Assembly (NCBI GenBank): GCA_934434555.1
Contig: CAKRZX010000004.1
Location: 1 to 64,000, forward strand
DNA: 64,000 nt
Direction: 5' to 3'
Origin: an uncultured Clostridia bacterium
Lineage (GTDB): Bacteria > Bacillota > Clostridia > Christensenellales > QALW01
Part shown: positions 51,841 through 60,748 of the stretch, one piece after another
Layout: each line of letters begins with the position of its first letter
How positions within the stretch are numbered: position 1 is the first letter of the stretch
Position numbers and translations under genes: made by a program
Notes under the pieces: generated by a model
What the model was told of the DNA's origin: nothing
What the model saw: only the letters and a program-made list of their open reading frames with translations
Database searches by the model: none

Positions 51841-52923
51841 TTATTTTTCGATAAACCCTTGTGTAACAAGAAGTTCAGCCATAAGTACTGCGCCGCCTGC
51901 CGCACCGCGGAGAGTGTTGTGGGACATACAAACAAATTTTATGTCATACTGTTTATCCTCGCGCAGTCTGCCGATAGATATCGCCATTCCGCCTTCAAGT
52001 TCGCGGGCGGTTTTAATCTGCGGCTGGTCATTTTCTTCAAAGTAGTGCAAAAACTGCTTGGGTGCAGAGGGTAAAGCAAATATCTGCGGGTCGCCCTTAA
52101 AGTTCTTCCATATTTCAAGAATCTCATCTTTTGACGGTTTCTTTTCAAAGGAAGCGAACACGGCGGCGGTGTGTCCGTTTGACACGGGCACGCGGATACA
52201 CTGGGTTGTGATGTTGGGGCATTGTGCGTTTACGATAACGCCGTTTTCAACGTGACCCCATATTTTTAACGGCTCGTTTTCGCTTTTTTCCTCTTCTCCG
52301 CCGATATAAGGAATAATGTTGTCAACCATTTCGGGCCAACGCTCAAATGTCTTTCCCGCGCCGGAAATTGCCTGATAGGTGCAGGCAAGCACATTTGTAA
52401 TACCGAATTTTGTTAAAGGGAACAATGCCGGCACATAACTTTGAAGAGAGCAGTTTGATTTTACCGCAATGAAACCTTTTTTTGTGCCCAGCCGTTTTTT
52501 CTGCGCCGTGATGACCTCGGAATGGTCGGCATTAAGTTCGGGAATTATCATCGGCACATCGGGTGTTGACCTGTGGGCGGAATTATTTGATATAACCGGA
52601 ACTTCAAGGCGCGCATACTTCTCTTCCAGTGCGCGTATTTCGTCTTTTTTCATATCAACCGCACAGAATACGACTTCAACCTGCTGCGCCATTTTCCCGG
52701 CGTCGGCTTCGGCATCATATACGGGCATTTTCTTAATGAATTCAGGTATGGGCGCATCCATTACCCAACGCGAACCTATTGCCTCTTCGTATGTTTTTCC
52801 CGCTGAACGCGAACTTGCCGCAAGCGCGACTATATTAAACCAAGGGTGAGAAGCAAGAATCGTTATAAACCTCTGCCCGACCATTCCGGTAGCACCTATT
52901 ATTCCTACATTGAATTTTTCCAT
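51841..52923 (-). CDS. asd: Aspartate-semialdehyde dehydrogenase
   Basis: A 360-residue enzyme that reduces aspartyl phosphate to the semialdehyde, the branch-point for DAP/lysine. It is the archaeal/fungal-like type (GATGMVGQRFITILASHPWF; catalytic Cys in AVKSNCSLQSYVP, then the late LREDKQYDIKF and HNTLRGAAGGAVL). ATG 52923 is preceded by GGAG at 6 bases; a longer frame to 53028 has no SD. Confidence 0.95.
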   Translation of the reverse strand: MEKFNVGIIGATGMVGQRFITILASHPWFNIVALAASSRSAGKTYEEAIGSRWVMDAPIPEFIKKMPVYDAEADAGKMAQQVEVVFCAVDMKKDEIRALEEKYARLEVPVISNNSAHRSTPDVPMIIPELNADHSEVITAQKKRLGTKKGFIAVKSNCSLQSYVPALFPLTKFGITNVLACTYQAISGAGKTFERWPEMVDNIIPYIGGEEEKSENEPLKIWGHVENGVIVNAQCPNITTQCIRVPVSNGHTAAVFASFEKKPSKDEILEIWKNFKGDPQIFALPSAPKQFLHYFEENDQPQIKTARELEGGMAISIGRLREDKQYDIKFVCMSHNTLRGAAGGAVLMAELLVTQGFIEK

Positions 52924-53055
52924 AATGTTCTCCGTTTCCGTTAAAGGGTTTTCCCCGCACAATATATTTATTATTAATTTTATCACATTATTCGCCCTGT
53001 GTAAAGTACATACGCATAAAATGCGCAATCTGCGTATTTTTTTGTCACCTTTCTG

Positions 53056-53084
53056 TTGCTCAAACGCCCCGTTTGTGATATACT
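53056..53084 (+). promoter_or_regulatory. Promoter of the WalJ-like gene
   Basis: TTGCTC, 17 bp, TATACT. A hairpin (GGCACGCTT/AAGCGTGTC, 53096-53119) would lie at the start of the transcript. Confidence 0.65.
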
Positions 53085-53150
53085 ACTTTATGTTGGCACG
53101 CTTTAAGATAAGCGTGTCAAAATGAATTTTCTATCGGAGTAAGCAAAAAA

Positions 53151-53948
53151 GTGGCAGTTACATTTTGTACCCTGGGCAGCGGCAGCAAGGGAAATTCTTA
53201 CTTGATTAAGGGTGAAAAAAATACCATTCTTGTTGACGCAGGACTGACCGCAAAAACCATAGTGAAGCATCTTGCCGAACTTGACGTTGCCCCCTCAGAT
53301 ATAGACGGCATTATTATTACACATGAGCATTCCGACCATATAGGCGGCGTAAACGTGCTTTCAAAAAACTATTCGATCCCCGTTTATGCAAATGAAAAAA
53401 CAATGTTGCAGGTGCTGCGCAAATGCCCCGGCATCGCAAGTAAAAACGTAAGAACTTTTATTACCGGCGAAGATTTTTTTATAGGCGAAATGAACATCTG
53501 CCCGTTTAAGACTCCGCATGACAGCGTGGATTCCTGTGGGTTCTCAATCTACTGCAAGCGGAATAAAATTACCGTTGCAACCGATTTGGGCCATATTACA
53601 AAGACTGTGCTTGAAGCCTTAAAACAAAGTGATCTGCTTGTGCTTGAAGCCAATCACGATTTGGATATGCTCATAAACGGTCCCTACCCGCAGTATTTGA
53701 AACAGCGCGTACAGGGTCCGAGAGGACACCTTGCCAACGGCATTTGTGCCGATACGGCAGTTCATTTACTGAATTACGGCTTAAAACAACTTATTCTTGC
53801 CCACCTGAGCGAAGAAAACAATACTCCCGAACTTGCCTATACCACCGTTTGCTCGGCACTTCTTGTAAACGGCGCAAAGGATAAAAAGGACGTAAATGTT
53901 GAGGTTGCCGCCCAATATCGGCGCGGCAAATGCTATGTACTGGAATAG
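53151..53948 (+). CDS. YycJ/WalJ-like metallo-beta-lactamase-fold hydrolase
   Basis: A 265-residue MBL-fold protein (TFCTLGSGSKGNSYLI, metal motif HEHSDHIGG, KTPHDSVDSCGF, VATDLGHITK, LEANHD). WalJ-type proteins act in DNA repair/replication and cell-wall control in Bacillota. The start is GTG with GGAG 11 bases before it. It is not next to walKR here. Confidence 0.9.
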   Translation: MAVTFCTLGSGSKGNSYLIKGEKNTILVDAGLTAKTIVKHLAELDVAPSDIDGIIITHEHSDHIGGVNVLSKNYSIPVYANEKTMLQVLRKCPGIASKNVRTFITGEDFFIGEMNICPFKTPHDSVDSCGFSIYCKRNKITVATDLGHITKTVLEALKQSDLLVLEANHDLDMLINGPYPQYLKQRVQGPRGHLANGICADTAVHLLNYGLKQLILAHLSEENNTPELAYTTVCSALLVNGAKDKKDVNVEVAAQYRRGKCYVLE

Positions 53949-53994
53949 TTTGAAAATTTTTTGTTATTTTTTGCAAATAAATGTCACATAACTA

Positions 53995-54024
53995 TTGACT
54001 TTGGAATATTCTGCCATTTATAAT
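53995..54024 (+). promoter_or_regulatory. Promoter of the sigma-like gene
   Basis: TTGACT, 18 bp, TATAAT. A stable hairpin (AGAATCTGCT/AGCAGATTCT, 54033-54058) starts within about ten bases of the -10 box. Confidence 0.75.
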
Positions 54025-54093
54025 AAGAGTGAAGAATCTGCTTCCGTGAGCAGATTCTTTTATTTCAAAAAAAGATGACAGGAGTGAATTCAA

Positions 54094-54549
54094 ATGACAC
54101 GCTGGGAAGCAGCAGAAAAAATTCTGGACTATGTTCGGGAAAGGGAAAGTTTTATACACAAGATAGACAGGAAGTTTGAACGTATAGTTTTTGAAAACGG
54201 GCCCTCGGGATATGTAGGATGTTCTAACGAATGCCGCGGAGCGGGGCTCAGGCGGCGCACGGGGCATATGATTGATACCGTTGCATATCTTACCGCACTG
54301 GGTCAGGAAAAAGACCGGGCAATTTTGGAATTGAATCCCGTTGTCTGCGCTTTTGAAAAACTTCGCGGAACCCGAAGCGGTCACATTATTTACTACCGCG
54401 TGGGCAAAAAAATGGGCGTACAGGAATATGCCGATAAAGCGGGCATATCGCGCCGGCACTGCCGCCGCCTTTATATTAAAGCCATGGATGATTTGGCAAA
54501 ATTCATTATTCTTTTCGGCGGACAGAGTTTAATTGATAAATTTATTTAG
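54094..54549 (+). CDS. Sigma-70 region-4-like / phage-type HTH protein
   Basis: A 151-residue protein with a C-terminal helix-turn-helix (MGVQEYADKAGISRRHCRRLYIKAMDDLAKFI) like the sigma-4-like phage transcription activators. The N-terminal part (WEAAEKILDYVRERESF...IDTVAYLTAL) is helical, also as in such phage proteins. No other phage gene is near. It is monocistronic with a strong promoter and a UUCG terminator. Confidence 0.6.
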   Translation: MTRWEAAEKILDYVRERESFIHKIDRKFERIVFENGPSGYVGCSNECRGAGLRRRTGHMIDTVAYLTALGQEKDRAILELNPVVCAFEKLRGTRSGHIIYYRVGKKMGVQEYADKAGISRRHCRRLYIKAMDDLAKFIILFGGQSLIDKFI

Positions 54550-54566
54550 AACGAAATATTTGCAGA

Positions 54567-54594
54567 CAGTACGGTTCGCCGTACTGCTTTTTTA
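54567..54594 (+). terminator. Terminator with TTCG tetraloop
   Basis: CAGTACGG-TTCG-CCGTACTG followed by CTTTTTTT. Confidence 0.9.
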
Positions 54595-55068
54595 TTCAAA
54601 AAGATTTATAATTTGTATTTGTTTTTTCCTTGCACATTCAACCGTATATGCTGTCCCGCCGCATTTTTTTATAAGATAACAAACACAAATTGATGACCTA
54701 TCCATTAGTTCTCGGTTTCTTTTCTGTATGCACCCACGCCAGTATATATCAGATATATATTCGACTTTATCTGCATTCTCGCATATTCTATTAAATCTGC
54801 TTACGCAATTACTATCCCAATACTTGGTATAATCCTTATATGGAAGAATAATGTCTAGTTTTACATTCGGATATTTCTTTTTGTTCATTATCACTGACTC
54901 CGCTGCAAGCATATCAAAACCTTTTGCTCCGCCGGCAAAGAAACGTTCATATCCATTGAAAATTAAATCACTCACTACTTCATCAAGTTTATACCGTATT
55001 AACGTTTCATCTTGTAATTCTCTGTGCCCTGTAAAGCCAACACCTTTTTCTTTTATGTAATCGCTCAT
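54592..55068 (-). CDS. SLOG-family (DUF1273/YpsA-like) protein
   Basis: A 158-residue Rossmann-like protein of the SLOG superfamily: GVGFTGHRELQD, FFAGGAKGFDMLAAESVI, LDIILPYKD and CGGTAYTVECARKK, which form a nucleotide-binding pocket. Many SLOG proteins sense or process nucleotides in stress and conflict systems. This one is AT-rich and single; its biological role is not clear. Confidence 0.82.
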   Translation of the reverse strand: MSDYIKEKGVGFTGHRELQDETLIRYKLDEVVSDLIFNGYERFFAGGAKGFDMLAAESVIMNKKKYPNVKLDIILPYKDYTKYWDSNCVSRFNRICENADKVEYISDIYWRGCIQKRNRELMDRSSICVCYLIKKCGGTAYTVECARKKQIQIINLFE

Positions 55069-55215
55069 ATTCGCTTCAACGCCTTTATTGTTTTATTTCT
55101 GTTATCGTAATAATTATATCATATTCATTCATATACTGCAAGTGTTTTTACGGAATAAATCTAATATTTCTAAGCATACTATCGGATAAAATACTTAAAC
55201 AGGAGGTTTAACACA

Positions 55216-55533
55216 ATGTACGAATCTGAGTTTTCCGTGCGTCTTGCACAGTTAAGAACGAAAAGGGGCGTTTCTGCCCGCGATATGAGTTTATCAATCG
55301 GTCAAAATCCGGGATATATAAATAACATTGAATCGGGAAAAGCATTACCGTCAATGTCGTCTTTTTTCTTTATTTGTGAATTTCTCAAAATTACGCCCGC
55401 AGAATTTTTCGACACCGATACCGCCTGCCCGAAAGAAATCCGCAGTATTACCGAGAATCTTAAAAAACTTGATTCAGTGCAGATTGATAACATTGCCGCA
55501 ATAGTTAATGCACTTGCGAAAAACAAGCGATAA
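55216..55533 (+). CDS. XRE-family HTH protein
   Basis: A 105-residue Cro/C1-type regulator (GVSARDMSLSIGQNPGYINNIESGKALPSMSSFFFICEFL). No effector domain. SD AGGAGG precedes the ATG. It may regulate the accessory genes beside it; no operator is evident. Confidence 0.88.
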   Translation: MYESEFSVRLAQLRTKRGVSARDMSLSIGQNPGYINNIESGKALPSMSSFFFICEFLKITPAEFFDTDTACPKEIRSITENLKKLDSVQIDNIAAIVNALAKNKR

Positions 55534-55566
55534 TTTTGTTTTAGCGGGAAATTTATTTAACTCTAA

Positions 55567-55697
55567 AACCCCGTAGGACAGGGGTTTATCTCCTGCCGCG
55601 TGCGCGAAAAGGTTGAGGGGTTGCAAGGGATGTAATATTGCCTAAAATATATTATTTCGTGCAAAATCATCGCTCCGATTTCGGCGGGACATAAAGC
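55567..55697 (+). repeat. Intergenic repeat B, copy 1
   Basis: A 131-bp direct repeat unit beginning AACCCCGTAGG and ending near ACATAAAGC; mostly identical to copy 2. Confidence 0.85.
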
Positions 55698-55793
55698 CCC
55701 GCCCTGCCGTGGGGGATAAATAAAGAGAATAATACAAACATTGCAAAAGCAAATTTTTTCCGCAAGGCTTGTTTTGTTTCAACAGTCCGGTTT

Positions 55794-55924
55794 AACCCCG
55801 TAGGGCAGGGGGTTTATCTCCTGCCGCGTGCGCAGAAAGATTGAGGGGTGCAAGGGATATAATGTTGCATAAAATATATTATTCCGCGCAAAATCACCTC
55901 TCCCGATTCTGTGGGGCATAAAGC
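55794..55924 (+). repeat. Intergenic repeat B, copy 2
   Basis: Lies 227 bases after copy 1 with no net length change. The first 15 bases match the reverse complement of part of repeat A (CCCCGTAGGGCAG). The stretch 55534-56025 holds no gene. Confidence 0.85.
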
Positions 55925-55992
55925 AACATAAGACCGATAAAACAAGCGTTTCAAAACCGAATGATGTTTTCGCAACTGCGTAGGTATTGCAC

Positions 55993-56026
55993 AAAAAACG
56001 GGCGACTGCCGTGTCGCCCGTTTTAT
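55993..56026. terminator. Terminator of the epimerase-mscS operon
   Basis: Stem AAAACGGGCGAC/GTCGCCCGTTTT with T runs on both sides. Confidence 0.9.
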
Positions 56027-56850
56027 TATTTTGTTTCGCCGGAAACGTGAACGTCCATTTGCGGGAACGGAATCTCAATGCCGTTTTCGGTAAGCGCCTT
56101 CAAAGTCGCTTCTTTTAGCGCAAAATACACTGTCCAGTAATCGGCATTTTTCGTCCAGACACGCAGAGCAAAATCCAGAGAAGAATCGCCGTGTTTATCA
56201 AGCCGACAGAAAGGTGCGGGGTCTGAAAGCACCAAATCCGTTTTCGACGCAACGCTCAAAAGCAGTTCTTCCACCTTGTCTACATCGCTGCCGTACGCCA
56301 CCGAAATGGGGATATCCACGCGGCGCGTTTCTTCCGACGTATAATCTTTGACCGTGGCATTCGCAATCGTGCCGTTCGGAATTACGATTCGCAGATTGTC
56401 GGGCGTAATCAGCGTTGTGTACAGAATCGAAATGTCGCGAACAGTGCCGGATATGCCGGAAGATTCGATATAATCGCCCACTTCAAAAGGCTTGAATATC
56501 AAAATCATCAGTCCGCCGGCGAAATTTGCAAGAGAGCCTTGCAGTGAAAGACCGATTGCAAGTCCCGCAGAGCCCAAAATTGCCACGAAATTCGTCATCG
56601 GCACGCCCAGAATAGACGCAACCGTCAAAAACAGAATGACATTGAGTGCTATTCTCAGGAAACTGTTAATAAAAGTGCGCACACCCGGATTCAGTTTTTG
56701 GAACGCTTTTCCGTTTGACAGGAGTTTCATCAGCAGTTTGCAAATTTTTAGTCCCACAAACAGGACAACTATTGCGGCAACAAGTTTTAACCCGATGCTT
56801 GAAATTGCCTCTCCCAATTTTGAAAAAATGTTGTTCAAAAATTCTTCCAT
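56026..56850 (-). CDS. MscS-family mechanosensitive channel
   Basis: A 274-residue small-conductance channel. It has N-terminal helices (about 15-35, 55-80), the pore-lining Gly/Ala-rich helix (AILGSAGLAIGLSLQGSLANFAGGLMIL, about 88-115) and a cytoplasmic beta domain (FEVGDYIESSGISGTVRDISILYTTL). It opens on osmotic downshock. ATG 56850 has GGGGAG upstream; a longer frame to 56895 reads into the upstream gene. Confidence 0.94.
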   Translation of the reverse strand: MEEFLNNIFSKLGEAISSIGLKLVAAIVVLFVGLKICKLLMKLLSNGKAFQKLNPGVRTFINSFLRIALNVILFLTVASILGVPMTNFVAILGSAGLAIGLSLQGSLANFAGGLMILIFKPFEVGDYIESSGISGTVRDISILYTTLITPDNLRIVIPNGTIANATVKDYTSEETRRVDIPISVAYGSDVDKVEELLLSVASKTDLVLSDPAPFCRLDKHGDSSLDFALRVWTKNADYWTVYFALKEATLKALTENGIEIPFPQMDVHVSGETK

Positions 56851-56864
56851 ATTCTTCTCCCCTA

Positions 56865-57719
56865 TTATCGTGAAATTCTGTAAGCCACACGGCACGCGCG
56901 CTTATACGCCTCGGTAAAATACTCTTCCGCTGTCATTTTGGAATAACCGTCATTTTCGTGCCTGTTCGGGCGCGACGTTATATTCAGTTCAAAATTAAGT
57001 ATTTCCTGTTTGGGACACGCTTTAAGCCTTTTTATATTGTAATTCCAGTCTGCAACGCCGTCAAAAGGAAGCAGATGCAAATCGTCTGTCCAAAAAATCT
57101 TCCCGTCGCTGCGGCTGATTCCCAAATTATCGTTAAGGTGCGTCATTATAAGTTTTTTACCGAACAGCCCGAGCATATCGCGGGACGCGCTGTAACACAT
57201 TTCGTGTCCCGAATCCCAGCAAAAGCCCACGTTTTCGCTTTTTTCAAAGAAGTCCATAACCTTTTCGAGATGTGCATCGCTTTCGATGTTTTCAAACGCG
57301 ATTTTAATATTATACTTTGCCGCGGCATTTACCAGAATCTCAAAGTTTTTCAGCCCCGATGCCGTGGGTGCAGGCACATTGCCGAAGCCGTACCACGGGT
57401 GCACAACAAGTATGGGAATGCCGTATTTGCGGGCATCTTCAATGGATAAAAGCAATTCTTTCGTTGCGGATTCCGCTTCTGTTTTATCTTCGCCCCAGAT
57501 TACTCCCGCGCCGCGGTACGGTGCATGGAGCGACTGCAATATAAGGTCGTTTTCCCGTGCCGCCGAAATTATTTTTTCGTCCTCCCAGCCCCCTGCGCAC
57601 GACGGGGAAACGGCATCAAAGCCCGTTTCTTTTATTATTTTTATTATATCGCGGATATCTTTCTGCCAAAATTCCGCCCACATATTTGATATTGAAATTC
57701 CTAATTTCTGCCCGTACAT
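56865..57719 (-). CDS. Sugar phosphate isomerase/epimerase-like TIM barrel
   Basis: A 284-residue xylose-isomerase-like TIM-barrel protein (AP-endonuclease-2 superfamily). Likely metal ligands are in HAPYRG, VVHPWYG, AFENIES, CWDSGHE and THLNDN. Substrates of such proteins vary widely. It is 14 bases upstream of mscS and likely co-transcribed. Confidence 0.85.
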   Translation of the reverse strand: MYGQKLGISISNMWAEFWQKDIRDIIKIIKETGFDAVSPSCAGGWEDEKIISAARENDLILQSLHAPYRGAGVIWGEDKTEAESATKELLLSIEDARKYGIPILVVHPWYGFGNVPAPTASGLKNFEILVNAAAKYNIKIAFENIESDAHLEKVMDFFEKSENVGFCWDSGHEMCYSASRDMLGLFGKKLIMTHLNDNLGISRSDGKIFWTDDLHLLPFDGVADWNYNIKRLKACPKQEILNFELNITSRPNRHENDGYSKMTAEEYFTEAYKRACRVAYRISR

Positions 57720-57733
57720 ATACTCTGTCCTTT

Positions 57734-57764
57734 TGAAAAAAAAGGCACGGACGAACCGTGCCTT
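57734..57764 (-). terminator. Terminator of the rpl operon
   Basis: Stem AAGGCACGG/CCGTGCCTT with a long minus-strand T run. Confidence 0.9.
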
Positions 57765-57782
57765 TTAAGTGTGTGTGTTAAA

Positions 57783-58145
57783 TTATTTAAGTGTAACGGT
57801 AGCGCCAACTTCTTCAAGTTTCGCTTTAAGAGCCTCAGCCTCTTCTTTGGGAGCGCCCTCTTTGATTGCTTTGGGAGCGGCCTCAACAAGGTCCTTAGCA
57901 TCTTTAAGTCCAAGACCGAGAGCCTCTTTAACAGCCTTGATAACGTCGAGTTTCTTCTCGCCGAAAGATTCAAGAACTACATCGAACTCTGTCTTTTCTT
58001 CGGCAGCAGCGGCACCTGCGCCACCTGCAACCATAACGGGAGCCGCGGCTGATACGCCGAACTCTTCTTCAAGCATTGTAACTAACTCAGCGATTTCAAG
58101 AATAGTTTTTTCCTTGATTGCTGCAACGATTTCTGCATTCGTCAT
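57783..58145 (-). CDS. rplL: 50S ribosomal protein L7/L12
   Basis: A 120-residue stalk protein: N-terminal dimerisation region, Ala-rich hinge (APVMVAGGAGAAAAEE) and C-terminal factor-binding domain (GLGLKDAKDLVEAAPKAIKEG). SD GGAGG. Confidence 0.98.
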   Translation of the reverse strand: MTNAEIVAAIKEKTILEIAELVTMLEEEFGVSAAAPVMVAGGAGAAAAEEKTEFDVVLESFGEKKLDVIKAVKEALGLGLKDAKDLVEAAPKAIKEGAPKEEAEALKAKLEEVGATVTLK

Positions 58146-58170
58146 TTTTTTAATCCTCCAAAAATTTTAA

Positions 58171-58662
58171 TTATGCTTCCATTTTTTCTTTGATAGCGTT
58201 AAGTGCATAAGCAAGATTACGCACATTGCCTTGAAGTGTCCATATGAGTTTGACGATAAGAGCGTCTTTTCCGGGAAGTTTTGCAAGAGCAACTTCTTCG
58301 TCCGCCGACGTAACTTTTCCGTCCATATAACCGCACTTGATGGTGCACTTTTCAAGGTCTTTACCGAACTCATAAACAGCCTTTGCCGGAGCAACCACGT
58401 CATCGTAGCCGAACGCAAAAGCATTTGTGCCTTCAAGGTAAGCGTCAAGACCTTCGATGCCAAGTTCCTTTGCGGCTTTTGCAACGAGAGTGTTCTTGTA
58501 AACCTTGTAGTCAACGCCCATCTCACGGCAGTTGTTACGAAGTTTTGTAACTTCGGCAACGGTAACGCCGGTATAGTCAAGCACTACAACGTTCTGAGCC
58601 CTTGAAAGCTTGTCTTTAATCTCTTCATACAGAGCGACCTTAGTTTCTTTGCTGACTGACAT
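58171..58662 (-). CDS. rplJ: 50S ribosomal protein L10
   Basis: A 163-residue stalk base protein (NVVVLDYTGVTVAEVTKLRNNCRE, YKVYKNTLVAKA). ATG 58662 has GGAGGTGG upstream; a longer frame to 58767 lies in the leader RNA. L10 binds its own leader to balance stalk synthesis. Confidence 0.97.
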   Translation of the reverse strand: MSVSKETKVALYEEIKDKLSRAQNVVVLDYTGVTVAEVTKLRNNCREMGVDYKVYKNTLVAKAAKELGIEGLDAYLEGTNAFAFGYDDVVAPAKAVYEFGKDLEKCTIKCGYMDGKVTSADEEVALAKLPGKDALIVKLIWTLQGNVRNLAYALNAIKEKMEA

Positions 58663-58684
58663 TTTTCCACCTCCGTATTTATTC

Positions 58685-58717
58685 AAAAAAACAACCCCCG
58701 CATAGACTTTGCGGGGG
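58685..58717 (-). terminator. Attenuator in the rplJ leader
   Basis: Stem CCCCCGCA/TGCGGGGG and a T-rich run, 20-odd bases before the rplJ SD. Confidence 0.85.
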
Positions 58718-58795
58718 CAGAAATAACATAAAATCAGTCCTCGGCAGGAAATTAAGTGCAAACGCACACCTGCTGTCTACGGTATACAGCGATTA
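58718..58795 (-). ncRNA. Ribosomal protein L10 leader
   Basis: The minus strand carries the conserved GTAGACAGCAGGTG and TTAATTTCCTGCCGAGG segments of the Firmicutes L10 leader (kink-turn), just before the attenuator. L10-L12 binding would favour termination. Confidence 0.88.
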
Positions 58796-58846
58796 TTTAA
58801 TTGTAAAGGTATTATATACCGTTTTCAGATTTCTGTCAAATCTTTT

Positions 58847-59542
58847 TTACGCGTTAAATTTAAGACCGTTAACCTTGATGCCGGGGCCCATGGTTGACGA
58901 AATTGTAACGCTTTTAAGGTAAGTTCCTTTTGCAGCCGCAGGTTTTGCCTTAACAACTGCATCCATAAGGGTTTTGATGTTATCGCAAAGTTTCTCTGCG
59001 CCGAAACTTGCTTTGCCTACGGGTACGTGAATGATGTTTGTTTTGTCAACACGGTACTCAACTTTACCGGCCTTGATGTCGGTAACGGCTTTGGCAACGT
59101 CCATGGTAACTGTTCCGCTCTTGGGGTTGGGCATCAATCCCTTAGGACCGAGTACCTTACCCAAACGACCGAGGATACCCATCATATCGGGGGTAGCAAC
59201 GATAACATCGTAATCAAACCAGCTTTCGGTCTGAATCTTCTGTACCATTTCCTCTGCGCCTACGAAATCGGCACCTGCGGCTTCTGCTGCGGCAGCCTTT
59301 TCGCCCTTGGCAATAACAAGAACTCTTGAAGTTTTACCTGTTCCGTGAGGAAGGACTACTACGCCGCGAACCTGCTGGTCTGCCTGACGCGAGTCAACAC
59401 CCAATTTAATTGAGAGTTCAACCGTTTCGTCAAACTTAGCCTTGGCAGTCTGTACGCAGAGAGCAACAGCCTCCTCGGGGTCATACAATTTTGTTGAATC
59501 AATAAGCTTTACGCTGTCCTGATATTTTTTTCCTCTTTTCAT
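58847..59542 (-). CDS. rplA: 50S ribosomal protein L1
   Basis: A 231-residue L1 (MKRGKKYQDSVKLID, GVDSRQADQQVRGVVVLPHGTGK, LGPKGLMPNPKSGTV). It forms the L1 stalk and binds 23S rRNA. Confidence 0.98.
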   Translation of the reverse strand: MKRGKKYQDSVKLIDSTKLYDPEEAVALCVQTAKAKFDETVELSIKLGVDSRQADQQVRGVVVLPHGTGKTSRVLVIAKGEKAAAAEAAGADFVGAEEMVQKIQTESWFDYDVIVATPDMMGILGRLGKVLGPKGLMPNPKSGTVTMDVAKAVTDIKAGKVEYRVDKTNIIHVPVGKASFGAEKLCDNIKTLMDAVVKAKPAAAKGTYLKSVTISSTMGPGIKVNGLKFNA

Positions 59543-59617
59543 TATTAACCTCCCTGTGGTAATAGCGGTGCGGCTTTGCCGTCCCTCCCACGCAATTAGT
59601 GCGTCTTAAATACGCAA

Positions 59618-60043
59618 TCAGTCAACTACGGTAACACCCATGCTGCGGGCAGTACCTGCAATCATAGACATGGCAGCCTCAACGCTTGCCGCATTAAGGT
59701 CGGGCATTTTAAGCTCGGCAATTTCTTTAAGCTGAGCCTTTGTTATCTGGGCAACCTTTGTCTTGTTGGGAACACCGGAACCGCTCTCGATTTTGCAGGC
59801 TTTTTTAATAAGAACTGCCGCCGGAGGGGTCTTGGTGATGAATGAGAAAGACCTGTCCTGGTAAATTGTAATTACGCAGGGGATAATCATTCCCGTGTCC
59901 TTAGCCGTACGCTCATTGAATTCCTTGCAGAAACCTGCAATGTTGATACCGTGAGGGCCGAGTACCGAGCCTACCGGAGGAGCCGGAGTGGCTTTGCCGG
60001 CATTGATTTGCAACTTTACGATACCTGTAACTTTTTTAGCCAT
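59618..60043 (-). CDS. rplK: 50S ribosomal protein L11
   Basis: A 141-residue L11 (KLQINAGKATPAPPVGSVLGPHGINI; C-terminal GTARSMGVTVVD). It is part of the GTPase-associated centre. Confidence 0.98.
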   Translation of the reverse strand: MAKKVTGIVKLQINAGKATPAPPVGSVLGPHGINIAGFCKEFNERTAKDTGMIIPCVITIYQDRSFSFITKTPPAAVLIKKACKIESGSGVPNKTKVAQITKAQLKEIAELKMPDLNAASVEAAMSMIAGTARSMGVTVVD

Positions 60044-60217
60044 AATTACACCTCCTCAAAAAGTGCACGTGGTATGCGGATACATAGCATTATTTATATC
60101 CTCCCACCCTGCCCGTTAAGCTAACCGGGCAGTATATAATCGGCGCAAAAAGCGCAATTATACTTTTGAAAGCGCAAACGCGCGAAAATTACGGGCAATA
60201 ATCATTACCCGTTTGCG

Positions 60218-60745
60218 TCAGATTTTCTTAATCTGAACAAAATCAAGTTCAACCGTAGTATCGCGGTTAAAGATGGAAACAAGCACTCTCGCTTTCTGGC
60301 GAGCGGTGTCCACGTCTTCAACAACGCCCTGAAATCCTTCAAGGGGACCGGAAACAACGTCAACGTTATCGCCTTTGGCGATATCAAGGTTAACGCGTAC
60401 GTCCTCAATACCCATACGGCGCACTTCCTCGTTTGTAAGCGGAATGGGCTCTTTTGACCCGGGACCTACAAAACCGGTAACACCGCGGGTGTTGCGTATG
60501 AGATACATTGTGCGCTTGGTCATAATCATTTTAATCATAACATAACTGGGGAACAGTTTATGCTGTACCACTTTGCGGCGCTCGTTTTTTACTTCCATTA
60601 CCTCTTCAACGGGAATTTTAACGTCAAAGATATAATCCTGCAAGCCCGCATTTACGACCATTTTCTGAATACTGTCAAGCACCTTGTTCTCATAGCCGGA
60701 GTAGGTGTGGATAACGTACCACTTACCTTCGTTTTCAGCACCCAT
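60218..60745 (-). CDS. nusG: Transcription termination/antitermination factor NusG
   Basis: A 175-residue NusG with an N-terminal NGN domain (KWYVIHTYSGYENKV) and a KOW domain (KGDNVDVVSGPLEGFQGVVEDVD). It links RNA polymerase with pausing and ribosomes. It begins 3 bases after secE. The 174 bases to rplK hold a GCCCG/CGGGC hairpin but nothing I can name. Confidence 0.97.
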   Translation of the reverse strand: MGAENEGKWYVIHTYSGYENKVLDSIQKMVVNAGLQDYIFDVKIPVEEVMEVKNERRKVVQHKLFPSYVMIKMIMTKRTMYLIRNTRGVTGFVGPGSKEPIPLTNEEVRRMGIEDVRVNLDIAKGDNVDVVSGPLEGFQGVVEDVDTARQKARVLVSIFNRDTTVELDFVQIKKI

Positions 60746-60748
60746 CCG

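Noticed and set aside
52924..53055. Lysine riboswitch before asd
   Set aside because: The intergenic space is short and lacks the conserved lysine-aptamer junction sequences.
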